Shown: positions 41,066 to 50,007, counted from the stretch's first letter. The stretch is DNA of 64,000 nucleotides from Firmicutes bacterium HGW-Firmicutes-7 (GCA_002841375.1 PGZO01000022.1:1-64000); one strand, 5' to 3'. The notes: generated from the sequence alone by a model not told the origin. Translations and numbers: made by a program.

Positions 41066-42598
41066 TTAAACAGTTCCATGTTTTTTTTCTGGGCCAAATT
41101 CACGTTTAGTGAAAAGCATTTCTAGTGCTGCTATCAAGCGTTTTCTTGAAGCCGCAGGATCAATAATATCATCAATATATCCTCTGCTGGCTGCAGTATA
41201 TGGACTTGCTTGCATATTAGCGTATTCACTAGATTTTGCTGCAATTACTTCATCAGCAACTGAAGACGTTGTAATTTCCTCGGCATACATAATTTTCACA
41301 GCAGCGGTTGCATCCATTACAGAAATCACTGCGGTTGGCCAAGCAAAAACTAAGTCAGCCCCTATGTGTTTACTATTTTGTGCCACATAAGCTGAACCAT
41401 ATGCTCTGTTTACAATTAAATTAATTTTAGGTACTGTAGCACTTGCAAAGGAATAAGTCATTTTTGCAATAGCTTTAGAAAGGCCTGCTTTTTCTTCAGC
41501 TACAGTAGCTGCAAAACCTACAACATCCGTAACAGTTATCAATGGTATATTAAAAGCATCGCAAAATTTTACAAAACTTACAATCTTTTTGCAACCAGTA
41601 CTTGTTAATTTTCCATCATTATCAATTGTATTGTTTGCAACAATACCAACTGTTGACCCATTTAATCTAATAAACGATGTAACAACTTCTGTTGCATATG
41701 TTGCTTTCACTTCAACAGATTGGTTATTGTCAGCAATAGACGTTATAATAGCTTTTGCGTCAACACCTTTATCGATTTCATTATCCACCAATGCAAGCTC
41801 AGCAGTCATTCGATTCATATCGTCCGTTGCATCAATTAATGGGCTATCTTCATAGTTATTTGATGGCAATAGATCAATTAGATTTCTCATGGATGATAAG
41901 CACTCTGCATCTGAATTACAAACGAAATCTACGATTCCAGTATTCTCTGCGTGAAATGTAGCACTTGCATATTTTTCAAAACTAGCAGCTTTATCATCTA
42001 AAGCGTTAGGACTATTAACAAATAGTTTCGCGTTATCTACTGTCATAAACGTAAAATCTGACAGAGATGGAATAACTGCCGCACCACCACCACAACTCCC
42101 AAGAATTGCAGTAACTTGAGGAATTACACCAGATGCCAGAGACTGTTTTAAAAATATAGCCCCAAAACCTTCTAATGCATCTGTAGCTTCTTGTAATCTT
42201 AATCCTGCTGAATCAATGAGTGCTAAAACAGGCGCGCCCATTTTTAGCGCTTTCTCATAAATTGTAGCAACTTTCTTTGCATGCATTTCTCCTAGCGCAC
42301 CGCCCATTACTGTAGCATCTTGGCTATACACATAGACTAATCTACCGTTGATTGCACCGTAACCAGTAACAACCCCATCAGCAGGAGCTTCTTTTACACC
42401 TAAGTTAAAATCTGTAGCTCTCTGTTTCACAAAAGCACCTATTTCAACAAACGTATCTGTGTCAAGAAGTAATTCAACTCTTTCCCTAGCCGTAAGCTTA
42501 CTATCGGCATGGATTTTCTCGATTGCGGCATTGCCGCCTCCTTGCTCTATTTGGCCTCGGCGGTTAGTGAGTTCATTAATCTTTTCTTGGATACTCAT
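41066..42598 (-). CDS. mmdA: Acyl-CoA carboxyltransferase (methylmalonyl-CoA decarboxylase alpha / 12S type)
   Basis: 510-residue crotonase-type carboxyltransferase of the MmdA/PccB/transcarboxylase-12S family. Signatures are 'TARERVELLLD' at about 35, VTGYGAINGRLVYVYSQD, 'GLRLQEATDALEGFGAIF', 'ILGSCGGGAAVIPSLSDF', and a second repeat with 'AKMTYSFASATVPKINLIVNRAYGSAY' and FAWPTAVISVM. It transfers the carboxyl group between an acyl-CoA (likely methylmalonyl- or malonyl-CoA) and biotin. It is the first gene of the operon and has a good promoter. Sequence does not fix the CoA substrate. Confidence 0.9.
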   Translation of the reverse strand: MSIQEKINELTNRRGQIEQGGGNAAIEKIHADSKLTARERVELLLDTDTFVEIGAFVKQRATDFNLGVKEAPADGVVTGYGAINGRLVYVYSQDATVMGGALGEMHAKKVATIYEKALKMGAPVLALIDSAGLRLQEATDALEGFGAIFLKQSLASGVIPQVTAILGSCGGGAAVIPSLSDFTFMTVDNAKLFVNSPNALDDKAASFEKYASATFHAENTGIVDFVCNSDAECLSSMRNLIDLLPSNNYEDSPLIDATDDMNRMTAELALVDNEIDKGVDAKAIITSIADNNQSVEVKATYATEVVTSFIRLNGSTVGIVANNTIDNDGKLTSTGCKKIVSFVKFCDAFNIPLITVTDVVGFAATVAEEKAGLSKAIAKMTYSFASATVPKINLIVNRAYGSAYVAQNSKHIGADLVFAWPTAVISVMDATAAVKIMYAEEITTSSVADEVIAAKSSEYANMQASPYTAASRGYIDDIIDPAASRKRLIAALEMLFTKREFGPEKKHGTV

Positions 42599-42655
42599 TC
42601 ATTAACCCTCCATTTATATGATTTACTTAAAACAAAACAACTTTCACCAATTACC

Positions 42656-42684
42656 ATTCTACATTATTATCCAATATTAATCAA
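42656..42684 (-). promoter_or_regulatory. Sigma-A promoter of the decarboxylase operon
   Basis: On the minus strand TTGATT (42679-42684), 17 bases, then TAGAAT (42656-42661), with the transcription start about 50 bases ahead of the mmdA-like ATG. It starts just beyond the stop codon of the preceding methyltransferase gene. Confidence 0.55.
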
Positions 42685-42691
42685 GTAATTT

Positions 42692-43270
42692 TCAAAAATC
42701 ATCCAAATTGCCTCTCTTATATAATAGGTATATTATTGGGGCTGAGCTTTTACGATTAGGGTATGAAATCGTCATAACGTCTATCTTTTTTTCATCAAGA
42801 TTTTGAAGTACTTCTTCTACGGAATCCTTTTCTTGCTGACCACCAGCATGACCGTAATAAACAATTATTGATAATACCCCACCGATTTCTAACAGTTTAA
42901 TTACCTTCCTAATTGCACAAATAGTTGTTTTAGGTCGTGTAATAATTGTTTTATCCCCACTTGGCAAATATCCAAGATTTAACATGGCAACATGGATTTT
43001 TTCTTTAATATATTTGTCTATATTTTCGTGCCCATCATGAACTAATAATACCCTATCTTCTAGATGTTTATCCTCTAATTTTTTTTTTGTTTCTTCAATT
43101 GCTATGGCTTGAACATCAAATGCATATACTTTGCCCTTAACGCCAATTTTCTCTGCAAGAAAGCATGTATCGTTTCCATTTCCGGCTGTTAAATCTACAG
43201 CAATATAGCCCTCATGAATATAAGGGCTAATTTCATTTTTTACTATTGTTGTTACCTGATCTGTTATCAC
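42692..43270 (-). CDS. SAM-dependent rRNA methyltransferase-like protein (YtqB family)
   Basis: 192-residue Rossmann methyltransferase: VDLTAGNGNDTCFLAEKIG is SAM motif I, 'AFDVQAIAIEETKKKL' motif II, and 'HVAMLNLGYLPSGDKTIITRP' with the NLGYLPGGDK signature of the rRNA_methylase (YtqB) family. YtqB-like proteins are putative tRNA or rRNA methyltransferases; the target is not certain. It starts with GTG. It follows rluB. Confidence 0.86.
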   Translation of the reverse strand: MITDQVTTIVKNEISPYIHEGYIAVDLTAGNGNDTCFLAEKIGVKGKVYAFDVQAIAIEETKKKLEDKHLEDRVLLVHDGHENIDKYIKEKIHVAMLNLGYLPSGDKTIITRPKTTICAIRKVIKLLEIGGVLSIIVYYGHAGGQQEKDSVEEVLQNLDEKKIDVMTISYPNRKSSAPIIYLLYKRGNLDDF

Positions 43271-43284
43271 TTAACGTCACCGCC

Positions 43285-43995
43285 TTATAGATTTTTTAAA
43301 TATTCTATTTCTTCAGTTGTTAAAGCTCTATAATCACCTAACTCTAAGGAGCCTAATTTTAACTTTCCTATTGCAATTCGCTTTAAAACGATAACTTTAG
43401 TATCAATCCATTCGAACATTCTTCTAATCTGTCTGTTTTTACCTTCATGTAGTATAATTTCAAAAGTCTGGGTACTAGAATCTTCTTTAATTAATGTTAT
43501 ATTACAAGGTGCTGTTTTATATACGTTTAAATCTACACCCTTTTCAAGCTTTTCAATATCGCTTATGTTTACCTTCGGTTCAACTATTGCAACATATTTT
43601 TTTCCAATAACATGCTTGGGATGCGTAAGCTTATAGGTTAGATCACCATCATTCGTAATAAGCAATAAACCACTTGACATATAATCTAATCTTCCTATTG
43701 GAAATAATCTTTCTTGGTTAGGTAAGAGATCAAGTACAGTTTTTCGCCCTTTTTCATCTGAAGCGGTTGTAATAAACCTTGTTGGTTTATGGAGCATATA
43801 ATACTTTAATTCATTGGCTATAGCTACTTTTTTTCCGTCACATTCAACAATATCTGTAGCTATATCTATTTTGATGCCTTGGGAAACAACCGTTTGTCCA
43901 TTTACTTTTACTCTTCCATCTTCAATAAACTTCTCTGATGCCCTTCTTGACGCAACACCTGCTTGCGCCAAATACTTTTGTAATCTCATTTCCAT
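43285..43995 (-). CDS. rluB: Pseudouridine synthase, RluB/RsuA family
   Basis: S4 domain (about 1-55, 'RLQKYLAQAGVASRRASEKFIEDGRVKVNG') and pseudouridine synthase domain with the catalytic Asp in GRLDYMSSGLLLITNDGDLTYKL, and 'EGKNRQIRRMFEWI' near the C-terminus. It modifies 23S rRNA, probably at U2605-equivalent. Two ATGs are possible (43995 or 43989); AGGAGG lies 4 or 10 bases upstream. It is part of the scpA-scpB-dacF-rluB string common in Firmicutes. Confidence 0.94.
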   Translation of the reverse strand: MEMRLQKYLAQAGVASRRASEKFIEDGRVKVNGQTVVSQGIKIDIATDIVECDGKKVAIANELKYYMLHKPTRFITTASDEKGRKTVLDLLPNQERLFPIGRLDYMSSGLLLITNDGDLTYKLTHPKHVIGKKYVAIVEPKVNISDIEKLEKGVDLNVYKTAPCNITLIKEDSSTQTFEIILHEGKNRQIRRMFEWIDTKVIVLKRIAIGKLKLGSLELGDYRALTTEEIEYLKNL

Positions 43996-44007
43996 ACAAC
44001 CCTCCTA

Positions 44008-45153
44008 TTAATAAACAAACAATTTCCATACATAGTTACAACAGTATTCATAAGTAATCCTTTCCACTTTATTAGCAGCCTTAATATCAACTGTTGTATA
44101 TAGCTGATTATCGATATAGATCATCGCTTTTCCAATATTAGCGTCTTTAATAATTGGCGCTTCCTCTATCGGAAATATGTTATAGATCACATCAACCTTC
44201 TCATTTTCTCTAAGCAATATTTTAACATCTTGCGATAATAACCCTTCTACAGTATCTTTCTTCGCAAACCTAATGTTGTCTAATTTGGTTACAATTGTTT
44301 TATCCTTCAATATGGTCTTGTATGAATAATTTTTAAACCCATAATCCATTAATGCTATTGTATCACGCCATCTATATGTTCTGTTATTTGGCCATCCACA
44401 AGCTAATAACACGACTATCAGTTCCATATCATCTTGTTTAACTGAACCGACAAAACAATACCCTGCATCACCAGTATACCCAGTTTTAACCCCATTGGCC
44501 CCTTTATACATATTTAGAAACGCATTTTTATTATCTACTGCGAAACTCCTTTTTTTATTCGTGTCAGAAAAGTGGTAAGCTGGAGTATTAATAATCTTAT
44601 TAAATTCCGAATTTTCTAAAGCGTATTTCGTAATAAGCGCTAAGTCATAGGCTGTAGTATAGTGTCCATCTGCATCAAGCCCATTTGGTGTCTTAAAGGT
44701 GGTATTAAGTGCACCAATTTCTTTGGCTTTTTTAGTCATCATATCGCAAAATTCTTCAACACTACCACCAACACCTTCTGCAACGGCAACCGCAACATCA
44801 TTACTAGATTCTAACATTAAAGCATATAATAAATCTTCTAAAGAATAATTTTCTCCTTCTTTAATGTATAATTTAACCTTGGGGGCAATTTCTGCTTTAC
44901 GACTAACAGCAATTATTTGGTCAGACGCACCATATTCAAGCGCGACAATACAGGTCATTATTTTCGTTGTACTAGCCATTGCCATTTTTTCGTCAGAATT
45001 TTTTTCCCATAATACTCTACCCGTTACTTTGTCAATTAAAATTGCGCTTTTTGCAATTATTTCATTTTGATCTACAGCATAAATTTTAAAAACACAAATA
45101 ATGTTACTCATAAAAATAACAGCAATAATTAAAGTAAGAATTTTTTTCATCAT
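44008..45153 (-). CDS. dacF: D-alanyl-D-alanine carboxypeptidase (DacF/PBP5 type)
   Basis: Low-molecular-weight penicillin-binding protein that trims the stem pentapeptide. A signal peptide (about 1-24) precedes the SxxK box MASTTKIM, the SxN box SSNDVAVAV and the KTG box GVKTGYTGDAG; a C-terminal domain follows. Upstream in-frame ATG at 45162 directly abuts the AAAGGA site, so the ATG at 45153 (381 residues) is preferred. It is the first of two dacF-like genes in the window; this one sits after scpB, the usual sporulation-related position. Confidence 0.92.
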   Translation of the reverse strand: MMKKILTLIIAVIFMSNIICVFKIYAVDQNEIIAKSAILIDKVTGRVLWEKNSDEKMAMASTTKIMTCIVALEYGASDQIIAVSRKAEIAPKVKLYIKEGENYSLEDLLYALMLESSNDVAVAVAEGVGGSVEEFCDMMTKKAKEIGALNTTFKTPNGLDADGHYTTAYDLALITKYALENSEFNKIINTPAYHFSDTNKKRSFAVDNKNAFLNMYKGANGVKTGYTGDAGYCFVGSVKQDDMELIVVLLACGWPNNRTYRWRDTIALMDYGFKNYSYKTILKDKTIVTKLDNIRFAKKDTVEGLLSQDVKILLRENEKVDVIYNIFPIEEAPIIKDANIGKAMIYIDNQLYTTVDIKAANKVERITYEYCCNYVWKLFVY

Positions 45154-45226
45154 GATTCTCATTCCTTTTCTTTAATAAATATCTATTGCTGTTATTTAAA
45201 ATTATTCCATTTAAAAACGTCTTTTA

Positions 45227-45796
45227 CTAGTCTGCTAGCTTTAACTGTACTTCTTCTAGCACTTCATTTTTAAGCATAGATAACTGAGACTCCTCTAGAA
45301 AAGGCAATTGCTCTACTGATTCTAAACCAAAACATCTTAAAAAGTCTTGACTAGTCCCAAATAAAACAGGTCTCCCAGGTGCATTTAATCGACCAACTTC
45401 ACTAACCAATTGATATTCAATTAACTTGTTCACGGCATGGTTGGAATTTACGCCTCTTATTTCTTCGATATGTAACTTCGTAATAGGTTGTTTATATGCA
45501 ATAATTGATAACGTCTCAACCAATACATCTGTTAAGGAAAACTCTCTAGTCTTATGGCTTATTTGTTTTACATATTCATAATATGCTGGCTTAGTACAGA
45601 GTTGATAACATTCTTCTAATACAACTATTTTTATACCACGATTTTCTTCTTCATAACGATCACACATATTACTAATAATACGCTTCGTCGTTTTTTTATC
45701 TTGACCTAATACCTCACAAAGTTTATTAATATGTACTGCATCGCCAATTGAAAACAAAACTGCTTCAATCGCTGCTTCAATTTTACTAATTTCCAT
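45227..45796 (-). CDS. scpB: Segregation and condensation protein B
   Basis: Kleisin-interacting winged-helix protein of the SMC complex. 'EISKIEAAIEAVLFSIGDAVHINKLCEVL', 'AYKQPITKLHIEEIRGVNSNHAVNKL' and 'GRPVLFGTSQDFLRCFGL' are the ScpB signature. It overlaps scpA by 11 bases, as expected for coupled translation. Length 189. It functions with SMC, encoded elsewhere. Confidence 0.95.
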   Translation of the reverse strand: MEISKIEAAIEAVLFSIGDAVHINKLCEVLGQDKKTTKRIISNMCDRYEEENRGIKIVVLEECYQLCTKPAYYEYVKQISHKTREFSLTDVLVETLSIIAYKQPITKLHIEEIRGVNSNHAVNKLIEYQLVSEVGRLNAPGRPVLFGTSQDFLRCFGLESVEQLPFLEESQLSMLKNEVLEEVQLKLAD

Positions 45797-46550
45797 AATT
45801 ATTCCTTCCTATAAACTTAATTAAAATATCGTCGAACAAAGCTTCTTGAAGAATTTGAATTAACCCCATTTTCATTAATTCTAATATCGCTAAAAAAGTT
45901 ACGATAACAGCTACTTTACCCTGTTGTTCTTCTAATAAGTCTTTAAAGCTAAAACTTTCATATCTATTACATAATATTTTAATTTCATTCATCTTATCTT
46001 CTACTGTAAATTCTTCTTTTTTTATTTCACCAAATTTACTTCTAATCGGATCTATTTTATCAGTTTTTTTCTTCATTACAGATTTGAAAACTGAATAGAG
46101 CTTAGAAAAATCCACTTCATTAAGTAGTTTTTCTGGATCAGCTACTGGTAAAAATGAAGAGATTTCTTCAGGAATAGTTGAATCTTTATATATCACTCTT
46201 AGTGCATCTCCTTGAAGCTCCTTTAATTGACTTGCCATAAGCTTGAATTTACGATATTCAATAAGCTTATCCATTAATAATTGTCTTGGATCACCTGTTT
46301 CTTCTTCTTCTTCTTCTTCATCTACAGGTAAGAGCATCTTGGATTTGATGTTTATTAGTATTGCAGCCATTTCAATAAATTCACTCATTACCTCCATCTT
46401 ATCAGATTCCATTTGATGAATATACGCTAAGTATTGATCAGTAACCTCCGCAATGGGTATATCATAAATATTCAACTTGTTTTTATCAATCAAGTGGAGC
46501 AACAAATCGAGAGGACCTTCAAATACTTTTATTTTAACTGGTATGCTCAT
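45786..46550 (-). CDS. scpA: Segregation and condensation protein A (kleisin)
   Basis: Kleisin subunit of bacterial condensin. 'VKIKVFEGPLDLLLHLIDKNKLNIYDIPIAEVTDQYLAYI' type opening; the middle is acidic (EEEEEETGD) and the C-terminus has the winged-helix 'KVAVIVTFLAILELMKMGLIQILQEALFDDILI'. Length 254. It lies directly after the degenerate M50 protein, the usual neighbour in Firmicutes. Confidence 0.95.
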   Translation of the reverse strand: MSIPVKIKVFEGPLDLLLHLIDKNKLNIYDIPIAEVTDQYLAYIHQMESDKMEVMSEFIEMAAILINIKSKMLLPVDEEEEEEETGDPRQLLMDKLIEYRKFKLMASQLKELQGDALRVIYKDSTIPEEISSFLPVADPEKLLNEVDFSKLYSVFKSVMKKKTDKIDPIRSKFGEIKKEEFTVEDKMNEIKILCNRYESFSFKDLLEEQQGKVAVIVTFLAILELMKMGLIQILQEALFDDILIKFIGRNNYGN

Positions 46551-46562
46551 GGATTTTGCTCC

Positions 46563-47144
46563 TTAATAGATGAATGGTAAAACAACTAAACGAAAAATGC
46601 CATCGACAAATCTTGTAATAATTCCTATTACTAAAAGCAAAATAAACACGGTATGAATTATTCTCTCGTTTTGAACGAGCTTAAAATAAGCATTATTAGA
46701 AAATGAATGAATAATTTTGGACATTTCTAGGGGTGCTACCGGTAGTAAATTAACAATTACAATTGCAAAATTAAAATAAATTAATTTACCAATAATTTCT
46801 TGTCCAATTTGGGAAGAGGCATAGAGAAACACCGGTATTAATGCGGACATCATCAAAAGGTTTGCTAAAATACCAGTAAGTGCAATTGCTAAAATACCAT
46901 TTCTTTTATCTCTGAACTTTGATGAATTATATTCATATGGTTTTTGCCAGCCAACATTTAATAGAACAAACATAATCAAACCAATTGGGTCGATATATTT
47001 GAACAATCTTTTATTAATTTTTTGTGTATCCCTATGTATAGGATGTGTTACATAGTACGCTGTTACTGACTTAGGAACTTCATGCACAAGCATTGTAATA
47101 ATACCACACACGATTGTTATTGTTATTTTTATTAATAAATCCAT
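46563..47144 (-). CDS. Degenerate site-2 protease (M50) family membrane protein
   Basis: Polytopic protein of the S2P/YwhC-like family (193 residues) with recognisable family sequence: 'KYIDPIGLIMFVLLNVGWQKPYEYNSSKFRDKRNGILAIALTGILANLLM' aligns with the usual 'IDPIG...GWAKPV...FR..R.G....L.GP.ANL'. Both metal-binding motifs are lost: the HExxH box reads HEVPK and the NxxPxxPLDG box reads NLLPVAPLEMSK. It therefore cannot be an ordinary zinc peptidase. Such copies next to scpA are known in Firmicutes, and this one may be structural or inactive. A sigma-A promoter (TTGCAT-17-TACAAT) precedes it. Confidence 0.85.
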   Translation of the reverse strand: MDLLIKITITIVCGIITMLVHEVPKSVTAYYVTHPIHRDTQKINKRLFKYIDPIGLIMFVLLNVGWQKPYEYNSSKFRDKRNGILAIALTGILANLLMMSALIPVFLYASSQIGQEIIGKLIYFNFAIVIVNLLPVAPLEMSKIIHSFSNNAYFKLVQNERIIHTVFILLLVIGIITRFVDGIFRLVVLPFIY

Positions 47145-47198
47145 AAATGCACCTCGAAATTATTTTGAGTATGAAGCCTTAACCTTCTTTTCTATGCT

Positions 47199-47227
47199 AT
47201 TGTACTAATAAATGAATAGAAATGCAA
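47199..47227 (-). promoter_or_regulatory. Sigma-A promoter upstream of the M50-like / scpAB operon
   Basis: On the minus strand TTGCAT (47222-47227) is followed after 17 bases by TACAAT (47199-47204). It is about 55 bases upstream of the M50-like start. Confidence 0.55.
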
Positions 47228-47241
47228 GAAAAAACAGTAAA

Positions 47242-47286
47242 AGAAAAGTGGCTATATTTCGTCACTAAAAATAACGATATTGCCAC
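47242..47286 (-). terminator. Terminator of the rhodanese gene
   Basis: GTGGCT...CGT and ACG...TGCCAC (47248-47286) form a long imperfect stem and T-rich sequence follows on the minus strand. It precedes the scpAB promoter. Confidence 0.65.
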
Positions 47287-47300
47287 CAAACTTTTTTCTT

Positions 47301-47618
47301 TCATTTAATTGGTCCTGACCAAGCCATCATACCGCCCATCAAATTATATACTTGATAGCCTTCATCGCTCAAAAAACTTGCTGCACTTCTACTTCTGCTT
47401 CCACTTGCACATACTACAATTATTTTTTTACTCTTATTAAGTTCAGAAAGGTTTTTAGGTATCGTACCTAATGGCATTAGTTTTGCTTGTGGAATATGAC
47501 CTTTTTTAAACTCAAATTCTTCTCTAACATCTACAATAATCGTATCGTCATCATTCATCCAGCCTTGAACTTGCTCAGATGTGATATTTGAATATTTCTT
47601 TTTAGAAAAACCTAACAT
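47301..47618 (-). CDS. Rhodanese-like domain protein
   Basis: 105-residue single rhodanese domain: 'ITSEQVQGWMNDDDTIIVDVREEFEFKKGHIPQAKLMPL' and the active-site loop VCASGSRSRSAASFL, with Cys at about residue 70. It could transfer sulfur (thiosulfate or persulfide), but the partner is unknown. It is monocistronic and has its own terminator. Confidence 0.88.
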   Translation of the reverse strand: MLGFSKKKYSNITSEQVQGWMNDDDTIIVDVREEFEFKKGHIPQAKLMPLGTIPKNLSELNKSKKIIVVCASGSRSRSAASFLSDEGYQVYNLMGGMMAWSGPIK

Positions 47619-47804
47619 CTAATTCACCTTCTTCTTTTGTAATATTCATGAAGTTACTATATGTCCATAAGTATGTGCCCAACAGCAACTAGCCTAAATT
47701 CAATTTCCTCACCTATGAAATAAGTGAAAGTCTGTCTTCTTCAATATCATATAATAATAACCTTCTTTTGTCAATCATTTATTTGAATATTACGATATAT
47801 AGTT

Positions 47805-49088
47805 TTAGTAGGTCTTAATAACAAAATTATCTTCAACAAGCAACCAATTTTGTGGGAATTCACGGCCTAATACCCAATAGAAAAAGCCTCTAATACCTAA
47901 AGATTTAACAAGATCAAATTTTGCTTGAATACTTCTAGCATCTTCAAACCAAACTTCATGATTAATTCCCTCTTCATCTCTATATACAAAAAATGGCGAT
48001 GCTGCTTCCTCATCAAATTGAATGTTAGCGCCAAATCTATCTGCTATAAGAATAGCTTCTTGACTACTAATCGCTCTTGCCCTAGATTCACCTTGAACAA
48101 AAGGAAGCTTCCAATCATATCCATATAATGGTATGCCCATCATTATTTTATCTTTTGGAATTTGTGTAATTGTAAAATCCATTACCTTCTTAACTTCGTT
48201 TATTGGTGCGACTGCTCTTGGCGGGCCCGCCACATAACCCCATTCATAAGTCATAATGAAAACATAATCTACTATATTACCATGAAATTCGTAATCATGT
48301 CCTTCATATAAAACACCGACTTGATCAGTTGTTAACTTCGGTGCTAAAGCTGTTGACAATGAAAATCCATTTCTACTCAACTTCTCTCTCGCTTCAACTA
48401 AAAAACTATTATACGCTTCTCTATTTTGGGCACCTAAATATTCGTAGTCAATATCAAGTCCCTTATAGCCTTTTTCTTTCATGATTGCAATTGCCTTATC
48501 TAACACCTCTTCACGTAATTGAGGATTACCAAGTACTGCAGTTGCAGCTTCTGTGCTAAACCTTCCATCTTCGATATTTGTTATTACCATTAAAGGTCTA
48601 GTATTTGTTTCTTTTGCTGCACTTAACACTTCCTCTTCATTAGATATAGGTTTAAACTCACCTTTACTATTAACTTGATAACTAAACACTTGAATAGATG
48701 ATAAGAATTCTCCTACTTCTAGTACTACTTCCCCTGATCTCTCTCCTGTAATATCTGTATCCACATACGCAGCTGAATAAATTGGTGTTCTTGGCTTTTG
48801 TGGTATATATAATCTCATTCCAGGTACGATTTGACTATTACTTGTCAAATTGTTAATTCTTTCTAATTGTTGAATGGGAACTTGAAATTTATAACTAATT
48901 GTATATAACGAATCCCCTGGTTGGACGAAATAATAAGAACCCCATATGGGGATCACAATAGTTTGCCCTATTACCAATGTCTCTGGATTCTCAATTTTAT
49001 TAGAAGTAACTAATTCATTTAAAGGGACGTTATACATCATAGCGATTTCCATTAATGTATTCCCTGGTTGAACAACATGAATTTGCAT
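47805..49088 (-). CDS. LysM and glycosyl hydrolase 18 spore-germination-type hydrolase (YaaH/SleL-like)
   Basis: Two LysM domains at about 1-45 (IHVVQPGNTLMEIAMMYNVP) and 50-95 (YFVQPGDSLYTISYKFQVP), followed by a GH18 barrel with the catalytic motif KGLDIDYEYLGAQNR at about residue 195. Spore cortex lytic N-acetylglucosaminidases and coat proteins of this type (YaaH/SleL) act at germination. 427 residues. The start at 49088 is preceded by GAGG; an earlier ATG at 49100 lacks a site. It is monocistronic. The function is inferred from the architecture. Confidence 0.88.
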   Translation of the reverse strand: MQIHVVQPGNTLMEIAMMYNVPLNELVTSNKIENPETLVIGQTIVIPIWGSYYFVQPGDSLYTISYKFQVPIQQLERINNLTSNSQIVPGMRLYIPQKPRTPIYSAAYVDTDITGERSGEVVLEVGEFLSSIQVFSYQVNSKGEFKPISNEEEVLSAAKETNTRPLMVITNIEDGRFSTEAATAVLGNPQLREEVLDKAIAIMKEKGYKGLDIDYEYLGAQNREAYNSFLVEAREKLSRNGFSLSTALAPKLTTDQVGVLYEGHDYEFHGNIVDYVFIMTYEWGYVAGPPRAVAPINEVKKVMDFTITQIPKDKIMMGIPLYGYDWKLPFVQGESRARAISSQEAILIADRFGANIQFDEEAASPFFVYRDEEGINHEVWFEDARSIQAKFDLVKSLGIRGFFYWVLGREFPQNWLLVEDNFVIKTY

Positions 49089-49174
49089 GAGAAACCTCAA
49101 AATTCTCTTTATAATACATTATTCAATTGGAAAGTGTTTTGTTATCATTTATGAACAATCTAAATTTCTAAAAA

Positions 49175-49209
49175 CAAAAATAGCTATAAATACATTTTGT
49201 ACTTATAGC
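49175..49209 (-). terminator. Terminator of the DUF1540 gene
   Basis: GCTATAAATAC (49183-49193) and GTACTTATAGC (49199-49209) pair with one wobble, and A-runs to the left give T-runs on the minus strand. Confidence 0.7.
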
Positions 49210-49228
49210 CATAAATTTCACTCAGTAA

Positions 49229-49405
49229 TTATTCCTTCTGTTCGAATGAGCCACAATCTGTAGCTTCCTGACTTTCAACATTTTCCATTGTTTCACTTTT
49301 CACAACATCAATGTGATCAAGTGTACAATAATCTGTTGAATCATGATATTTACACTCGTCTACTGTACATCCAATACTACTATTTGTTGAATGACTATGA
49401 TTCAT
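49229..49405 (-). CDS. Small cysteine-rich protein, DUF1540 type
   Basis: A 58-residue protein too short for the usual calling limits. It begins MNHSHSTNSSIGCTVDECKY and continues with HDSTDYCTLDHIDVVKSE and ends with ATDCGSFEQKE. The spacing of cysteines (C-x4-C, then C, then C) with YCTLD is that of the DUF1540 family common in Clostridia, of unknown function. AAGGAGC lies 11 bases upstream of the ATG. A terminator follows. Confidence 0.85.
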   Translation of the reverse strand: MNHSHSTNSSIGCTVDECKYHDSTDYCTLDHIDVVKSETMENVESQEATDCGSFEQKE

Positions 49406-49548
49406 CTTCTTATTAGCTCCTTTTAGTTGTTATTTAAAAACAATACAGGCAGTATGATATTTATTACAACCTTAAAATTGTTTTTCACTAATAAGATTTA
49501 CACAAGTATTATATTCTATACATTATGGTTCAAATTTCCCATTTATTC

Positions 49549-50007
49549 TTATGAAATCGCCCTTAAAATTTCCTCAATAACCATATCTTCATTTTTTTTG
49601 CTTTTTGTAATGCTAAAGGTGTCATCAATTGTTCCTAATTTTGTTTTAATATTTTCAAAAGCTTTGTTTGTGTCACTACCACTATTGTTAATAATCAAGC
49701 AAAGACGATTAATTTTCTTTTTTTCTTTTAGTATTAAGGAATATACTGCAGGTGCAACATTGTTTGCCCAAACTGGTGATACGATGACTATTTTGTCATA
49801 TTCTTCAAGTTGAATATCGGGCTCAATTCTAGCATTCGTAGTCTTCCATTTCGAGGCAAAAAAACCACCTTTCAGAAAACCAATTGGCCCTTTCCAATTT
49901 ATATCATCTTTTATGATAGCTACTTCAGAATGCATTCTTTTTGCTAGCTTATTCGCAATTCTTGATGAGTTCCCATTTCTAGAAAAAAACAATATTTTTA
50001 CACTCAC
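49549..50007 (-). CDS. Flavodoxin family protein
   Basis: 152-residue flavodoxin-like protein with 'VKILFFSRNGNSSRIANKLAKRM', an FMN phosphate-binding loop-like segment (SRNGNSSRIA), and 'YDKIVIVSPVWANNVAPAVYSLIL'. It probably carries electrons or acts as a small NAD(P)H-type reductase; the partner is unknown. It lies between the DUF1540 gene and cotJC on the same strand. Confidence 0.85.
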   Translation of the reverse strand: MSVKILFFSRNGNSSRIANKLAKRMHSEVAIIKDDINWKGPIGFLKGGFFASKWKTTNARIEPDIQLEEYDKIVIVSPVWANNVAPAVYSLILKEKKKINRLCLIINNSGSDTNKAFENIKTKLGTIDDTFSITKSKKNEDMVIEEILRAIS

